Positions 54,082-62,808 of a DNA stretch of 64,000 bases are shown piece by piece. The position numbers and the translations under genes are program-made. The stretch's first letter is position 1. The number at the start of each line of letters is the position of its first letter. The notes below the pieces were generated by a model. It ran no database searches and had not been told where the DNA came from. It was given only the letters and a program-made list of their open reading frames with translations. Source of the DNA: Caldilineaceae bacterium (GTDB lineage Bacteria > Chloroflexota > Anaerolineae > Caldilineales > Caldilineaceae); contig JAHBVG010000029.1 in the NCBI GenBank assembly GCA_019637695.1, forward strand, positions 1-64,000, given 5' to 3'.

Positions 54082-54180
54082 CAGATTGTGGGCGGCAGTC
54101 GCTCTGAAAAGCCGCCCGATGCGCTCAAGATCGTCTCCGCGTGGGTGGAACGCAACTTGAAGTAGGGTCGTTGAGAGTCA
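54082..54180 (+). pseudogene. Duplicated 3' end of alaS (C-terminal 27 codons)
   Basis: Bases 54082-54165 translate in frame as QIVGGSRSEKPPDALKIVSA then WVERNLK and a stop, matching the alaS ending KIVGG...PDALKIVSAWVERNLK with a gap in the glycine-rich part. The homology continues 15 bases past the stop (GGTCGTTGAGAGTCA against GGTCGTTGAGGGTCA). Differences fall mainly at third codon positions, so this copy came from a diverged alaS allele or is old. It stands between the HicBA pair and the next antitoxin pair, forming direct repeats around hicBA. Confidence 0.85.
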
Positions 54181-54200
54181 AACAAAAGGAGCATAGTATC

Positions 54201-54428
54201 ATGCACCAAGTCACTTATTCTGAACTTGAGGAACATCTTGTCGAGTTGCTCGAACAGGTCATACGCGGTCAAGAGGTGGTGATCGTGAAAGATGATCAGC
54301 CTGTTGCGAAATTAACGCCTATGGGGTCTAAGAAAGAAAGAGTTTTCGGCAGCGCAAAGGATCTGCTCGTTTATATGGCCGATGACTTTGACGAACCACT
54401 CGAGGACTTCAAGGAGTATATGGAATAG
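54201..54428 (+). CDS. Phd/YefM-type antitoxin of a VapC-like module
   Basis: 75 residues: MHQVTYSELEEHLVELLEQVIRG is the compact Phd-like DNA-binding part and VVIVKDDQPVAKLTPM the beta hairpin, with an acidic toxin-binding tail (DDFDEPLEDFKEYME). AAAAGGAG lies about 10 bases before ATG 54201. An in-frame start at 54141 would lie within the alaS remnant and is rejected. The stop overlaps the PIN toxin start by one base. Confidence 0.88.
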   Translation: MHQVTYSELEEHLVELLEQVIRGQEVVIVKDDQPVAKLTPMGSKKERVFGSAKDLLVYMADDFDEPLEDFKEYME

Positions 54429-54814
54429 TGAAGGTGCTTCTTGATACCCATACGTTGTTGTGGTTCATCTTTGGCGATCTAAGATTGAGTCCAAAGGCAA
54501 GGGCGATGATTGCGGATGGCAGCAATACTGTCCTGCTCAGTACGGCCACACTATGGGAGATTGCCATCAAGGTCAGCCTGAGCAAACTTGAACTACAATG
54601 CTCGTACGAGGAGTTTCTGCGACGTACCCTATACGACGAAGAATTCTCTCATCTCTCGATTACGCTAGAAGCATTGAGTATTTTGGCGCAAATGCCGCAC
54701 CATCATCGCGATCCCTTCGACCGTCTGCTGATTGCGCAGGCCATCTCGCAGCGGCTGCCCATCGTAACACGGGACCCGGCGTTTGCCGATTATCCCATTG
54801 AGATTATCTGGTAA
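54428..54814 (+). CDS. PIN-domain (VapC-like) ribonuclease toxin
   Basis: 128 residues. The acidic active-site set is LLDTHTLLW (Asp6), STATLWEIAIK (Glu), DPFDRLLIAQA (Asp) and VTRDPAFADY (Asp). The PHHHRDPFDR segment is typical of the PIN group that pairs with Phd antitoxins. The start is GTG 54428, one base inside the antitoxin stop. Complete and probably functional, unlike the PIN remnant at 10559. Confidence 0.92.
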   Translation: MKVLLDTHTLLWFIFGDLRLSPKARAMIADGSNTVLLSTATLWEIAIKVSLSKLELQCSYEEFLRRTLYDEEFSHLSITLEALSILAQMPHHHRDPFDRLLIAQAISQRLPIVTRDPAFADYPIEIIW

Positions 54815-54820
54815 CGCATC

Positions 54821-56434
54821 TTGACCGAAATCATACGCATTGAAAATGACACAAAACCCGACGCCATTCGACAGCAGTTGGCCCGTCTCAACAGTGGACA
54901 GGTTGCGGTTGTGCTGCCCAACGGCTGGGGAGAACTTGATAACTTTGCCCAGCTTCGCCTGATCCAACGCCAGGCGCGGCTGCGTAATCTACATCTGGCC
55001 CTGGTGACACAGGACCTGTCCACCCGGCGGTCCGCCCAGACGCTGGGGATCCCCGTTTTTGGCAACGAGGCTGGGTTGATGGGTCGCCGCTGGCAGATGA
55101 AGAACCATCTGCCTGATATCGATCCCAGGAACCCTGGAACGGGGTTACCTGAGCCGCCTCCCTGGCGCAAGGGTGGCAACAATGGTAACGGGATGACCAC
55201 GATTGTCGCCCCCATTAGCCATCCGAACCTGTACCGCAGCCGCCAACGACGCATCCGCGCCGAAGAGAAATATCGACAGCCTACACCATTCTGGTTACGC
55301 TTCATAGGCTATAACCTGGCGGGGCTGGCATTGGCGGGGATCTTGGGCGCTTTCGTCTATTTTGTCTTGCCAGCGGCGACAATCACCGTTGTGCCCGGCC
55401 AACGTCAGATCGAAGCCAGGGCTTCGCTGACAGCAGATCCGACGGTGGATGTCGCCGATGTAGAAATCGGCTTGCTGCCCGCTCGCCTGATGGAACGATA
55501 TGTTCAGGCGGAAGGCTCAGCAGCCACCACCGGCAGTGGACAGAGCGCCACTCAGCGCGCACGCGGCGCTGTCGTCTTTACCAAACAGACCAATGTCACC
55601 GTCCGCATTCCAGCGGGCACGATTGTCTCGACGAGTACCGGCGACCGCGTAGACTTTCGCACATTGAACGATGTCGAGGTCCCCGGTCCTGTGGGAACAC
55701 GCGCCACCGTTCAGGTAGAGGCGTTGGAGCCAGGGGTACGCGGCAATGTGCGCGCCAACACCATCGCCACGGTATCGGGCGCGTTGAACTCTCAAGTGCA
55801 GGTAACAAATCCTGGGGGTACAGGTGGCGGCGAATCCAGCCTGGTACGCGTCGTCACCCAGGCAGATCGGGATCGACTCTATGAAGAGGTCTACGCCCAG
55901 ATTGAGGCCAAAGCGTACGAAGAGATTGTCGGCGATCTGCGCGAAGGAGAGTGGACGCCCCGCGAATCGATCCAGATTTTTGTCATTGACCGCTTCTTCG
56001 ATCATTTTAACGACGAACCAGCCGAGACGCTTACACTGTCGCTACGCGTTCTGGTTCAGGCTGTAGCCGTCGATCAGGCTATATCGCAGCAGGTCGCCAT
56101 GCGTTCCCTCGAAGAGGCTGTCCCCCCGCGGGCGAAACTGGTGGCCGATTCCATCCAATTCTTTGCGGCCTCTGACACCGTTGTGGAAAATCGACGTGTC
56201 CGCTTTGGGGTGGTGGCGCGCGGCAACTATGTGATCCCGATTGATCATCGCGAATTGCGCAACTCCATCATTGGGCTAACCCCAGAGGATGCATCACCCC
56301 TGCTGCAAGAGCAATGGCTGCTGGCGCGTCCACCCGAATTTTATCAAGATCCCGACTGGTTCGGCACACTCCCCCGCATCGCCAACCGCATTCAGGTGCG
56401 GGTGGAGTATGCGCAAATAGGGATCGGGGACTAG
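54821..56434 (+). CDS. Baseplate J/gp47-like membrane-anchored protein
   Basis: 537 residues. A cytoplasmic N-terminal part (1-155) begins DTKPDAIRQQLARLNSGQVAVVLP and is followed by one membrane span (about 165-185). The outer part contains a beta-rich domain (ITVVPGQRQIEARASL; GAVVFTKQTNVTVRIPAGT) similar to the gp47/baseplate J core, as annotated in many Chloroflexota. The start is TTG 54821, right behind the PIN toxin stop. The C-terminal IGIGD is encoded by a G-rich repeat word. It opens a run to ruvX and mltG, suggesting a cell-envelope role. There are no phage genes here. Confidence 0.75.
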   Translation: MTEIIRIENDTKPDAIRQQLARLNSGQVAVVLPNGWGELDNFAQLRLIQRQARLRNLHLALVTQDLSTRRSAQTLGIPVFGNEAGLMGRRWQMKNHLPDIDPRNPGTGLPEPPPWRKGGNNGNGMTTIVAPISHPNLYRSRQRRIRAEEKYRQPTPFWLRFIGYNLAGLALAGILGAFVYFVLPAATITVVPGQRQIEARASLTADPTVDVADVEIGLLPARLMERYVQAEGSAATTGSGQSATQRARGAVVFTKQTNVTVRIPAGTIVSTSTGDRVDFRTLNDVEVPGPVGTRATVQVEALEPGVRGNVRANTIATVSGALNSQVQVTNPGGTGGGESSLVRVVTQADRDRLYEEVYAQIEAKAYEEIVGDLREGEWTPRESIQIFVIDRFFDHFNDEPAETLTLSLRVLVQAVAVDQAISQQVAMRSLEEAVPPRAKLVADSIQFFAASDTVVENRRVRFGVVARGNYVIPIDHRELRNSIIGLTPEDASPLLQEQWLLARPPEFYQDPDWFGTLPRIANRIQVRVEYAQIGIGD

Positions 56435-56530
56435 GGATCGGGGATTGGGTGAGGATCTGAAATCTCTTAATCGCTCAATCGCCGTCAACCAAAGATTTCC
56501 GACTGCAGCGGTCGGCTCGATTAGGAAATT
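56420..56530. repeat. G-rich and CTGAAATC word block
   Basis: Five G runs at 56420-56449 overlap the end of the gp47-like gene. They are followed by GGATCTGAAATCTCTTAATCG, matched in inverse order by CGATTAGGAAATTTCAGATCC at 56519-56539, making a long hairpin around GACTGCAGCGGTCGGCT. The right arm runs up to the ruvX start. A possible terminator or processing site. Confidence 0.6.
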
Positions 56531-56539
56531 TCAGATCCC

Positions 56540-57046
56540 ATGCACGATGCCCAGTCACCACTCCCTAGTCCCCAGTCTCCAACACCCGGCAAAATACTGG
56601 CGCTCGATGTGGGCGAAGCGCGGATTGGGGTGGCGACGTGCGATCCGCTGGGGCTGACGGTGCGCCCGGTGACGGTACTTGAACGCAAGAGCCGTCGCGA
56701 GGATTTTGACCGGCTGGCCGAGATCATCCGCCAGGAAGAGATCGAGACGATCCTCTGCGGGTTGCCGCTCAACATGGATGGCAGCGAAGGTCCACAAGCG
56801 GCGACGACTCGAAAATGGGCAGGAAGATTGGTACAGGCGCTAAAGCACATTTTGGGCAGTGCGCCGCCCCTCCTCTTTTGGGATGAACGGCTGAGTAGTT
56901 TTGCTGCCGACGAAATTTTAGAAGGGTCGGCGCGTGGCAAAAAAAAACGCATCGGTCAGGATGCATTGGCTGCCGCCGTGATTTTACAGAGCTATTTAGA
57001 TGCACAGCGGCGTAACGCCACTGAAGACTACGGTCGGATTGGTTGA
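56540..57046 (+). CDS. ruvX: Holliday-junction resolvase-like RuvX (YqgF)
   Basis: 168 residues with an RNase H-like fold: [18 protein letters not shown] (first Asp), [13 protein letters not shown] and [15 protein letters not shown]. The family usually starts a few residues before LALD; here the only ATG in reach (56540) adds [17 protein letters not shown], which is encoded by the complement of the G-rich repeat word. RuvX is implicated in 16S rRNA 5' processing as well as junction resolution. Between the gp47-like gene and mltG. Confidence 0.92.
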   Translation: MHDAQSPLPSPQSPTPGKILALDVGEARIGVATCDPLGLTVRPVTVLERKSRREDFDRLAEIIRQEEIETILCGLPLNMDGSEGPQAATTRKWAGRLVQALKHILGSAPPLLFWDERLSSFAADEILEGSARGKKKRIGQDALAAAVILQSYLDAQRRNATEDYGRIG

Positions 57047-57076
57047 CCGTGTAGGCTAATTAAAGAACAAAGGTTT

Positions 57077-58363
57077 ATGAATAGAACTCGCAATGTACGC
57101 TGGCAACGATACTCGGCCCCGCCACAGAAAACCAAACCGTGGACGCAACGTCTACGAACGCCGGAATTTATCCTCACCAATCTGGTGCGGCTGGGCTTTC
57201 TGGCGCTGATACTCGGCGCGCTGTGGAACGTCTGGCTGGTGACCAATGCCCATCTCACGGAACAGTTCCTGGCGGTGGAACGACAAAACGCCGCGCTGAT
57301 TGACCCCAACGCGGGAAGAGGCGCGTTGACGCCAGAGAATATTGAACGTCAGATTTTAGCCTATAACCTGCGCATGCGCGAGCAGGAACTCTACCAACCA
57401 GCCGGCGACGATCCGCGCCCGCGGCCCTTTACGGTGATCCCTGGGGATGCGGCGCGCTTTATTGCTGCCCGTTTGCAGAACAACGGGCTGATCACAGACG
57501 CCAATCTCTTCAATCTCTACCTGCGCGTAACCGGGCTGGATCGTCGAATTGAAGCCGGTAATTTTATGCTTTCCGAAACGATGACCATGCCTGAAATCGC
57601 TGCGGCGCTCCAGCAAGCGCGCTTTGAGGAGGTGTTGGTCACCATTCCCGAAGGCTTCCGCGCAGAGGAGATCGCTGAACGGCTGGCTGAAAACTATGTC
57701 ATCGACAGCGACCGCTTCCTGACTGCCGTACGCCAGCCGCGCTCGTTGCGGATCTTCGAAAACTACGATTTCTTGCAGAATCTGCCAGAGGGCGCTTCGC
57801 TAGAGGGCTATCTCTTCCCCGATACGTATCGCTTCCCGGTTAATACATCAACGCCGGAGCTGGTGCTGGCGTCATTTCTCAACAACTTTGAAAATCGCGT
57901 CGGCAGCGCAGGGTTGAGCGGCGGCAGCAGTGGGCTCAGCGGACGCGACATGATCACCGTTGCCAGTATTGTGGAACGAGAAGCCGTACAGGCGGACGAA
58001 CGCCCACAGATCTCCAGCGTCTACATTAATCGTCTCGCCGGACGCTGCGCCGATAGCGGAAACTATCTCCAGGCCGATCCCACTGTTCAATATGCGCGGG
58101 GCACCGTTGGCAACTGGTGGTGGAAGCCGCAGACCATTGAAGAGTACAGCACGGTGATCAGCCCCTATAACACCTATCTTAATCCAGGCTTACCGCCTGG
58201 CCCCATTGCCAGCCCAGGTCTCAACGCAATTGAGGCGACGCGCAACCCTGCACAGACGGTTTATTGTTTCTTTGCCGCTACCGGCGAGGATGGCCGTCAC
58301 GTCTTTGCGCAGACGCTGAACGAGCATATACGGAACCTGCAAATCTATGGGTACAACCCGTAG
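57077..58363 (+). CDS. mltG: Endolytic murein transglycosylase MltG
   Basis: 428 residues. A cytoplasmic N-terminal tail, one membrane span (about 28-55), a LysM-like segment (about 115-175) and the YceG catalytic domain with ASIVEREA (catalytic Glu) and YINRLAGRC. The C-terminal [19 protein letters not shown] is invariant in the family. It cuts nascent glycan strands in the cytoplasmic membrane and ends their elongation. It follows ruvX by 30 bases. Confidence 0.95.
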   Translation: MNRTRNVRWQRYSAPPQKTKPWTQRLRTPEFILTNLVRLGFLALILGALWNVWLVTNAHLTEQFLAVERQNAALIDPNAGRGALTPENIERQILAYNLRMREQELYQPAGDDPRPRPFTVIPGDAARFIAARLQNNGLITDANLFNLYLRVTGLDRRIEAGNFMLSETMTMPEIAAALQQARFEEVLVTIPEGFRAEEIAERLAENYVIDSDRFLTAVRQPRSLRIFENYDFLQNLPEGASLEGYLFPDTYRFPVNTSTPELVLASFLNNFENRVGSAGLSGGSSGLSGRDMITVASIVEREAVQADERPQISSVYINRLAGRCADSGNYLQADPTVQYARGTVGNWWWKPQTIEEYSTVISPYNTYLNPGLPPGPIASPGLNAIEATRNPAQTVYCFFAATGEDGRHVFAQTLNEHIRNLQIYGYNP

Positions 58364-59399
58364 CCGTAGGGGAGAAGAAGAGAAGAAGAGAAGAAGAGAA
58401 GAAGAGAAGAAGAACCCTTTCCTCCCTTTGTCCCTTCTTCGCTTCTTCTATTTTCCCCTCTCTCTCTTCTTCCTCGCGGCTTGCGTCTCTACCCGGCCAG
58501 TGGTGAAGATTGGGTTGATTGCGCCGTTTGAAGGCATCCATCGTCAAAGCGGATATGAAGCGTTGGCGGCCATGCGCGCCGCGATTGACGAAAGCGAAAC
58601 AGGAGACTTTGCCGTGATGCCCCTGGCATTGGACAGCGGCACAGAGCCAGACCAGGCGCGGCGCACAATGCAGAAATTGTTGGTCGATCCATCGGTCAGG
58701 GCTGTGGTTGGACCATTTCTCCCAGAAAGCGCCGCGGCCGTGGCTGATCTGCTCGACCATCGCGTGGATAGTTGGCTCCTCCCTTTTCTCCCACCCTCGC
58801 CAGTGAATAGAGAAGATGCGCTAATAGCGCTGCTCACCGCGATTGCGCATGAGGATGATAGCGACGAAGAACGCCCATTGGTACTGGCCGGATGGTCCAC
58901 GGGTTGGCCGGATCTCAGCGATACGGCATGGCGCGAACAGATGGGTCGCCCGGTGCGCGTCTCGGCTGACCCGGCTGATGTCGCGCCATCAGAGACGATC
59001 CTCTGGCTGGGCAACGAGGCGGATGGAGCGAACTATCTGATCCAATTGCGATCCCAAGGGCGCGACGTTCCTTTTTGGCTGGCAGCGGGCGGCGAACCGT
59101 TGATCTTCTATCAGCACGTTACCCACGGGCTGGGGATGCTATTCTCGCGTCCTTCATTGGGCCAGATCTACTGGGTTGCCTGGCTCGACGACGCTTACGA
59201 AGGATGGGCGGCTACCCACTCACCCAATTCACCCACCGCCTACGCCGTCTACCGGGCCACCCAGAGTGCCATTGCCCAAATCAGCAGCGCCCCGTCCCCA
59301 TCCTCTCTATGGCGGCTCTACACCTTCCAACTAACCGAGGATGGCCGGAGCCTACCCGTAAATTTCACTGCGTGTGCATTCGTGTCATGTCAGCCATGA
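58347..59399 (+). CDS. Type 1 periplasmic-binding-fold lipoprotein with a repeat-derived signal peptide
   Basis: 350 residues. Residues 1-46 are [24 protein letters not shown] charge repeats, then a hydrophobic stretch ending FFLAAC (lipobox Cys46). The charged part is encoded by the GA tract at 58368-58414 and the hydrophobic part by the TC-rich sequence after it, so an intergenic repeat supplies the leader. The rest resembles Leu/Ile/Val-type binding proteins ([42 protein letters not shown]). The start overlaps mltG by 17 bases. A ligand sensor or binding protein without adjacent permeases. The long positive N-region is unusual, so the start may be different. Confidence 0.75.
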   Translation: MGTTRSRRGEEEKKRRREEEKKNPFLPLSLLRFFYFPLSLFFLAACVSTRPVVKIGLIAPFEGIHRQSGYEALAAMRAAIDESETGDFAVMPLALDSGTEPDQARRTMQKLLVDPSVRAVVGPFLPESAAAVADLLDHRVDSWLLPFLPPSPVNREDALIALLTAIAHEDDSDEERPLVLAGWSTGWPDLSDTAWREQMGRPVRVSADPADVAPSETILWLGNEADGANYLIQLRSQGRDVPFWLAAGGEPLIFYQHVTHGLGMLFSRPSLGQIYWVAWLDDAYEGWAATHSPNSPTAYAVYRATQSAIAQISSAPSPSSLWRLYTFQLTEDGRSLPVNFTACAFVSCQP

Positions 59400-59415
59400 A
59401 TTGATTGAACCATGC

Positions 59416-59471
59416 TACGGGCGCTACTTGCTGCGCCCTCTGCACACCAGGCGCAGCAAGCAGCGCCCGTA
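59416..59471. repeat. Dispersed hairpin element, GGGCGCTGCTTGCTGCG family, copy 2
   Basis: Arms of 22 bases (59416-59437 and 59450-59471) with one mismatch, around CTCTGCACACCA, the same loop as copy 1 at 27261-27322. It follows the lipoprotein stop by 16 bases, a terminator-like position. Confidence 0.8.
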
Positions 59472-59632
59472 CTCCTCAATTGGTGCTTGACGAGACACCG
59501 GAATAAATCTTCTAGCAGTGGTATATGGTAAGATAGAGTAAATCGCCCATAACCTCACATGAGACATGCACGCCTCACCAGCACAAAAAGAAAGCATTCT
59601 GCACGCTCTTGCAGCGTACAGGAGAGAAATAG

Positions 59633-60838
59633 ATGCGAATATTGATCGTCAGTTGGGAATACCCGCCCTTTGTCGTAGGGGGCATGGGGAAACATGTTGC
59701 GGAACTGCTACCGGCGCTCACCAGGCTATCAACCCAAGAGAACAATATCCAGATCGATGTGTTGACGACACGTTCAGCCGGAGGCGCTACGGTAGAAAAG
59801 GTGACCGATCAAGTTACCATCTATCGGACCGATATTCCGCCGATTGATCCAACCGATCTGTTCAACAGTGTGGTGGACGGCAATCATGCGTTGGAAGAAC
59901 GCGCCCGTCGCCTGAGGGAGGTCCACGAATATGATCTGATCCACGTACACGACTGGCTCACGGCTACGGTGGGCATTGCCCTCAAACATGCGTGGAAGGC
60001 TCCATTGATCGTCACCATCCACGCCACTGAGCGCGGACGCCACCAATCGTACCTCCCTAACGTCATGAGCCAGCAGATCAACCAGCTCGAATGGGAAGTC
60101 TGCTTTGAAGCCTGGCATATTATCGTCTGTAGCGGCTATATGTCTGGCGAGTTGCGCGGATATTTCAACATCCCGGTGGATAAGATCAGCGTGATCGCCA
60201 ACGGTATCGACGCCCATCCGCTGCAAACCTGCCCTGAGGATGAAGTCAAACGTCTGCGCAAATTCTACGCCCCGAACAACGAGAAACTTCTCTTTTTTGT
60301 AGGGCGCATCACCCCCGAAAAGGGATTACAGGTTCTGCTGCGCGCGATGCCGCTGATCCTGACGGCACTGCCCGACGTACGCTTGCTGGTTGCCGGCAGA
60401 AACAGTGAACAGATGAAGCCGCTACTCGAAGAGTTGCGCGTTGCTCCTCAGGTAGAGTTGCTGGGTTTCATCAGCGATGAGCGGCGCAACTGTCTCTATG
60501 CTGCGGTGGACGCGGCCATCTTCCCCAGTCTCTATGAGCCTTTCGGGATGGTCGCGCTTGAGGCAATGGCCGCCGGCTGCAATGTGATTGTGAGCGATGT
60601 CGGTGGGCTGAGCGAAGTTGTCCATCACAGGCAAAATGGATTGACCGTTATGGCGAACAATCCACAGAGCATCGCCTGGGCCGTAGAACAATTATTCGAA
60701 GATCGGGCACAGGCCCAGACCTGGCGAGAGGAAGCGCAGAGACAGGTGAGCGCATTCTATAATTGGGATAGAATCGCCAACCACACGATGGAGCTTTACC
60801 AAACTGTCTATCAAGATCGGTTGAATACGGATTGGTGA
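59633..60838 (+). CDS. GT4-family glycosyltransferase (glycogen-synthase-like N-terminus)
   Basis: 401 residues, GT-B fold. The N-terminal SWEYPPFVVGGMGKHVAEL glycine loop resembles glycogen/starch synthases; the C-terminal half has FFVGRITPEKGLQVLLRAM and EPFGMVALEAMAAG with the E-x7-E nucleotide-sugar site. It transfers a sugar from an NDP- donor. CAGGAGAG precedes ATG 59633. It is not next to glycogen genes. It could act in glycogen, glycolipid or wall polysaccharide synthesis; the acceptor is unknown. Confidence 0.92.
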   Translation: MRILIVSWEYPPFVVGGMGKHVAELLPALTRLSTQENNIQIDVLTTRSAGGATVEKVTDQVTIYRTDIPPIDPTDLFNSVVDGNHALEERARRLREVHEYDLIHVHDWLTATVGIALKHAWKAPLIVTIHATERGRHQSYLPNVMSQQINQLEWEVCFEAWHIIVCSGYMSGELRGYFNIPVDKISVIANGIDAHPLQTCPEDEVKRLRKFYAPNNEKLLFFVGRITPEKGLQVLLRAMPLILTALPDVRLLVAGRNSEQMKPLLEELRVAPQVELLGFISDERRNCLYAAVDAAIFPSLYEPFGMVALEAMAAGCNVIVSDVGGLSEVVHHRQNGLTVMANNPQSIAWAVEQLFEDRAQAQTWREEAQRQVSAFYNWDRIANHTMELYQTVYQDRLNTDW

Positions 60839-60892
60839 TTGGGGACTGGGATGTAGCCTTGCGGTTCCGCATTCCACATTCAGCATTCGACA

Positions 60893-62221
60893 TTAACGCG
60901 ACGTCACGCGGTCGAGGATCGTGGGCAGCGCGGCGATGGGCCTGTCTTCCAGCGTATAGGCGGCCTGAATCCGCTTGACAGCAGCTTTGGCGCTTTCTTC
61001 GTCGCCAGCATGGATCAGGCAAAGCGGATCGCCCTCTTGGATTCTTTCCCCAACTTTGACCTGGCAGATCACACCCACCCGGTGATCAATCGGATCGCCT
61101 TTGGCCTTGCGTCCACCGCCTAACCCGGCGACCGTCAAACCCACTTCGCGGGCATCAATACGTGCGACGGCGCCCGTACAGGGTGCAGGCGCGGGGACAA
61201 TCACCGGGGCGATGGGCAGCGTCGATGGATCGTCCACCTGGGAAAGATCCCCACCCTGGGCGGCGACAAAGGCGCGGAACTTTTCAAACGCCTTCCCCGA
61301 TGCGATGGCGCGCCGCACCAGTTCACCTGCCGCGGCCTGGTCTGTGCGCTTCTCGCCTTCCCCACCCAGCAGGACCATTTCCACAGCCACCCGCTCCACC
61401 AATTCCTGAAAATCACGTGGACCCCTACCATGCAGCGTAGCGATAGCTTCGGCGACTTCGAGCGTGTGGCCGACAGCGCGACCCAGCGGTTGATCCATAT
61501 TCGTGATCAAGGCTGTCACCTGTCGCCCTGCGCCGGAGCCAATGGCGACCATCAGCCGGGCCAATTCACGCGCGTTGTCCAATGTCTCCATAAAAGCGCC
61601 GCGGCCACACTTGACGTCAAGGACAATCGCATCCGCACCCGCGGCCAGTTTTTTGCTCATGATGCTGGCTGCGATCAACGGTAGTGAGGGCACAGTGCCG
61701 GTGACATCGCGCAGGGCGTAGAGTTGCTTGTCCGCAGGCGCGAGATCGGCGGTCTGGGCGGCCACCACCAACCCGATCTCGCGCAATTGGCGGCGAAACA
61801 TTGCCTCGCCTAAATCCGCGCTCCAGCCGCGGATGCTCTCTAGTTTATCGATGGTGCCGCCGGTAAAGCTCAATCCTCGTCCGCTCATCTTACCAACGGG
61901 CAATCCACAAGCGGCCACAATCGGCCCCACGGCCAGCGTCGTCTTATCTCCCACGCCGCCGCTGGAATGTTTGTCAACAATGCGTACGCCCGGTGCCACA
62001 GCATCGTGTAGATCGAGCATCTCGCCACTTTCGGCCATGGCCAGCGTCAACTCGGTGATCTCGTCATCGGTCATCCCGCGAAAGAAGACGGCCATAGCCC
62101 AGGCTGCCAGTTGATAATCGGGGATCGTCCCATCCACCACGCCCCCGATCAGAAAGCGTAATTCGGCGCGGGTATGCTCACCGCCATCCCGCTTTTTAGT
62201 GATCAAATCGACAACGTTCAT
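60893..62221 (-). CDS. pdp: Pyrimidine-nucleoside (thymidine) phosphorylase
   Basis: 442 residues. Family signatures [32 protein letters not shown] and [23 protein letters not shown] are intact; the C-terminal barrel-sandwich domain follows. It splits pyrimidine nucleosides with phosphate into base and (deoxy)ribose 1-phosphate. GGAGGAACTCACC precedes ATG 62221. Single gene; whether it prefers thymidine (DeoA) or also uridine (Pdp) is not clear. Confidence 0.95.
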   Translation of the reverse strand: MNVVDLITKKRDGGEHTRAELRFLIGGVVDGTIPDYQLAAWAMAVFFRGMTDDEITELTLAMAESGEMLDLHDAVAPGVRIVDKHSSGGVGDKTTLAVGPIVAACGLPVGKMSGRGLSFTGGTIDKLESIRGWSADLGEAMFRRQLREIGLVVAAQTADLAPADKQLYALRDVTGTVPSLPLIAASIMSKKLAAGADAIVLDVKCGRGAFMETLDNARELARLMVAIGSGAGRQVTALITNMDQPLGRAVGHTLEVAEAIATLHGRGPRDFQELVERVAVEMVLLGGEGEKRTDQAAAGELVRRAIASGKAFEKFRAFVAAQGGDLSQVDDPSTLPIAPVIVPAPAPCTGAVARIDAREVGLTVAGLGGGRKAKGDPIDHRVGVICQVKVGERIQEGDPLCLIHAGDEESAKAAVKRIQAAYTLEDRPIAALPTILDRVTSR

Positions 62222-62413
62222 GGTGAGTTCCTCCGTAATAGGTAATGCGTCCGCTTGAAATCAGATTCACAAGGTGATCCCACCCTGATTGCAACAGTTT
62301 GACTTGGTATGCTTGTTGCCTTGCCACGTGCAACCTCCTGTTTGTTGATCTCCCCTGAGGATAACCGCTATTGGTATTGCCATCAAATTATGCTTGACGA
62401 GGTAAATACCTTA

Positions 62414-62474
62414 CCCCTGCTCTAGCCAGGTCACGGTCCTGGCAGCGGGTCACGGACCCACCCAGAGCATGGGG
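62414..62474. ncRNA. Candidate structured RNA: three-way junction in a 587-base gap
   Basis: CCCCTGCTCT (62414-62423) pairs with AGAGCATGGGG (62464-62474, one bulged base) as a basal stem. Two adjacent hairpins stand inside: CCAGG/CCTGG (62426-62430 and 62438-62442) with an internal C-ACG-G, and GGGTC/GACCC (62447-62451 and 62455-62459) closing the triloop ACG. The matching CACGG loops make it look selected rather than random. It lies between the divergent phosphorylase and flavoprotein genes, 335 bases ahead of the latter. The rest of 62222-62808 shows no gene. Orientation is not known. Confidence 0.4.
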
Positions 62475-62808
62475 CTTAGTAGGATGAGACACTAATTCGC
62501 CTCCGGACGGCCAAGATTCCTCACCCTACATTGCTCTACCCACTCGTTGACCATTTCATCTGCCTACAGAACGTCGAGCTTTTTGTTATCACGTGAGGAG
62601 ACTTGCATTATCTGTCCGACTATGTTATTTTTTTCACAATCTATTTGTTCTGTTTTTCACAAGAAAACAGAGGCGTTGTCACCCTCACAGTACTACACCT
62701 CTACCCCCTTAGACCACGAAAGGAGGTGTTTACAGAAGACCTGAGTAGAAGGATCCAAATGTTTGAACCGATTCCCCATATCAGATTCATCCAAACAAGG
62801 AACCTACA

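Noticed and set aside
54821..56434. Prophage tail gene (baseplate J)
   Set aside because: The protein has a membrane span and sits with ruvX and mltG; no other phage gene is near, so the gp47 similarity is taken as a shared fold only.
62414..62474. Guanidine-II (mini-ykkC) riboswitch
   Set aside because: The twin ACG loops are suggestive, but the ACGR tetraloop with a directly closing pair is not formed in either hairpin and the downstream gene is not a guanidine-related one. Kept only as an unnamed structured RNA candidate.
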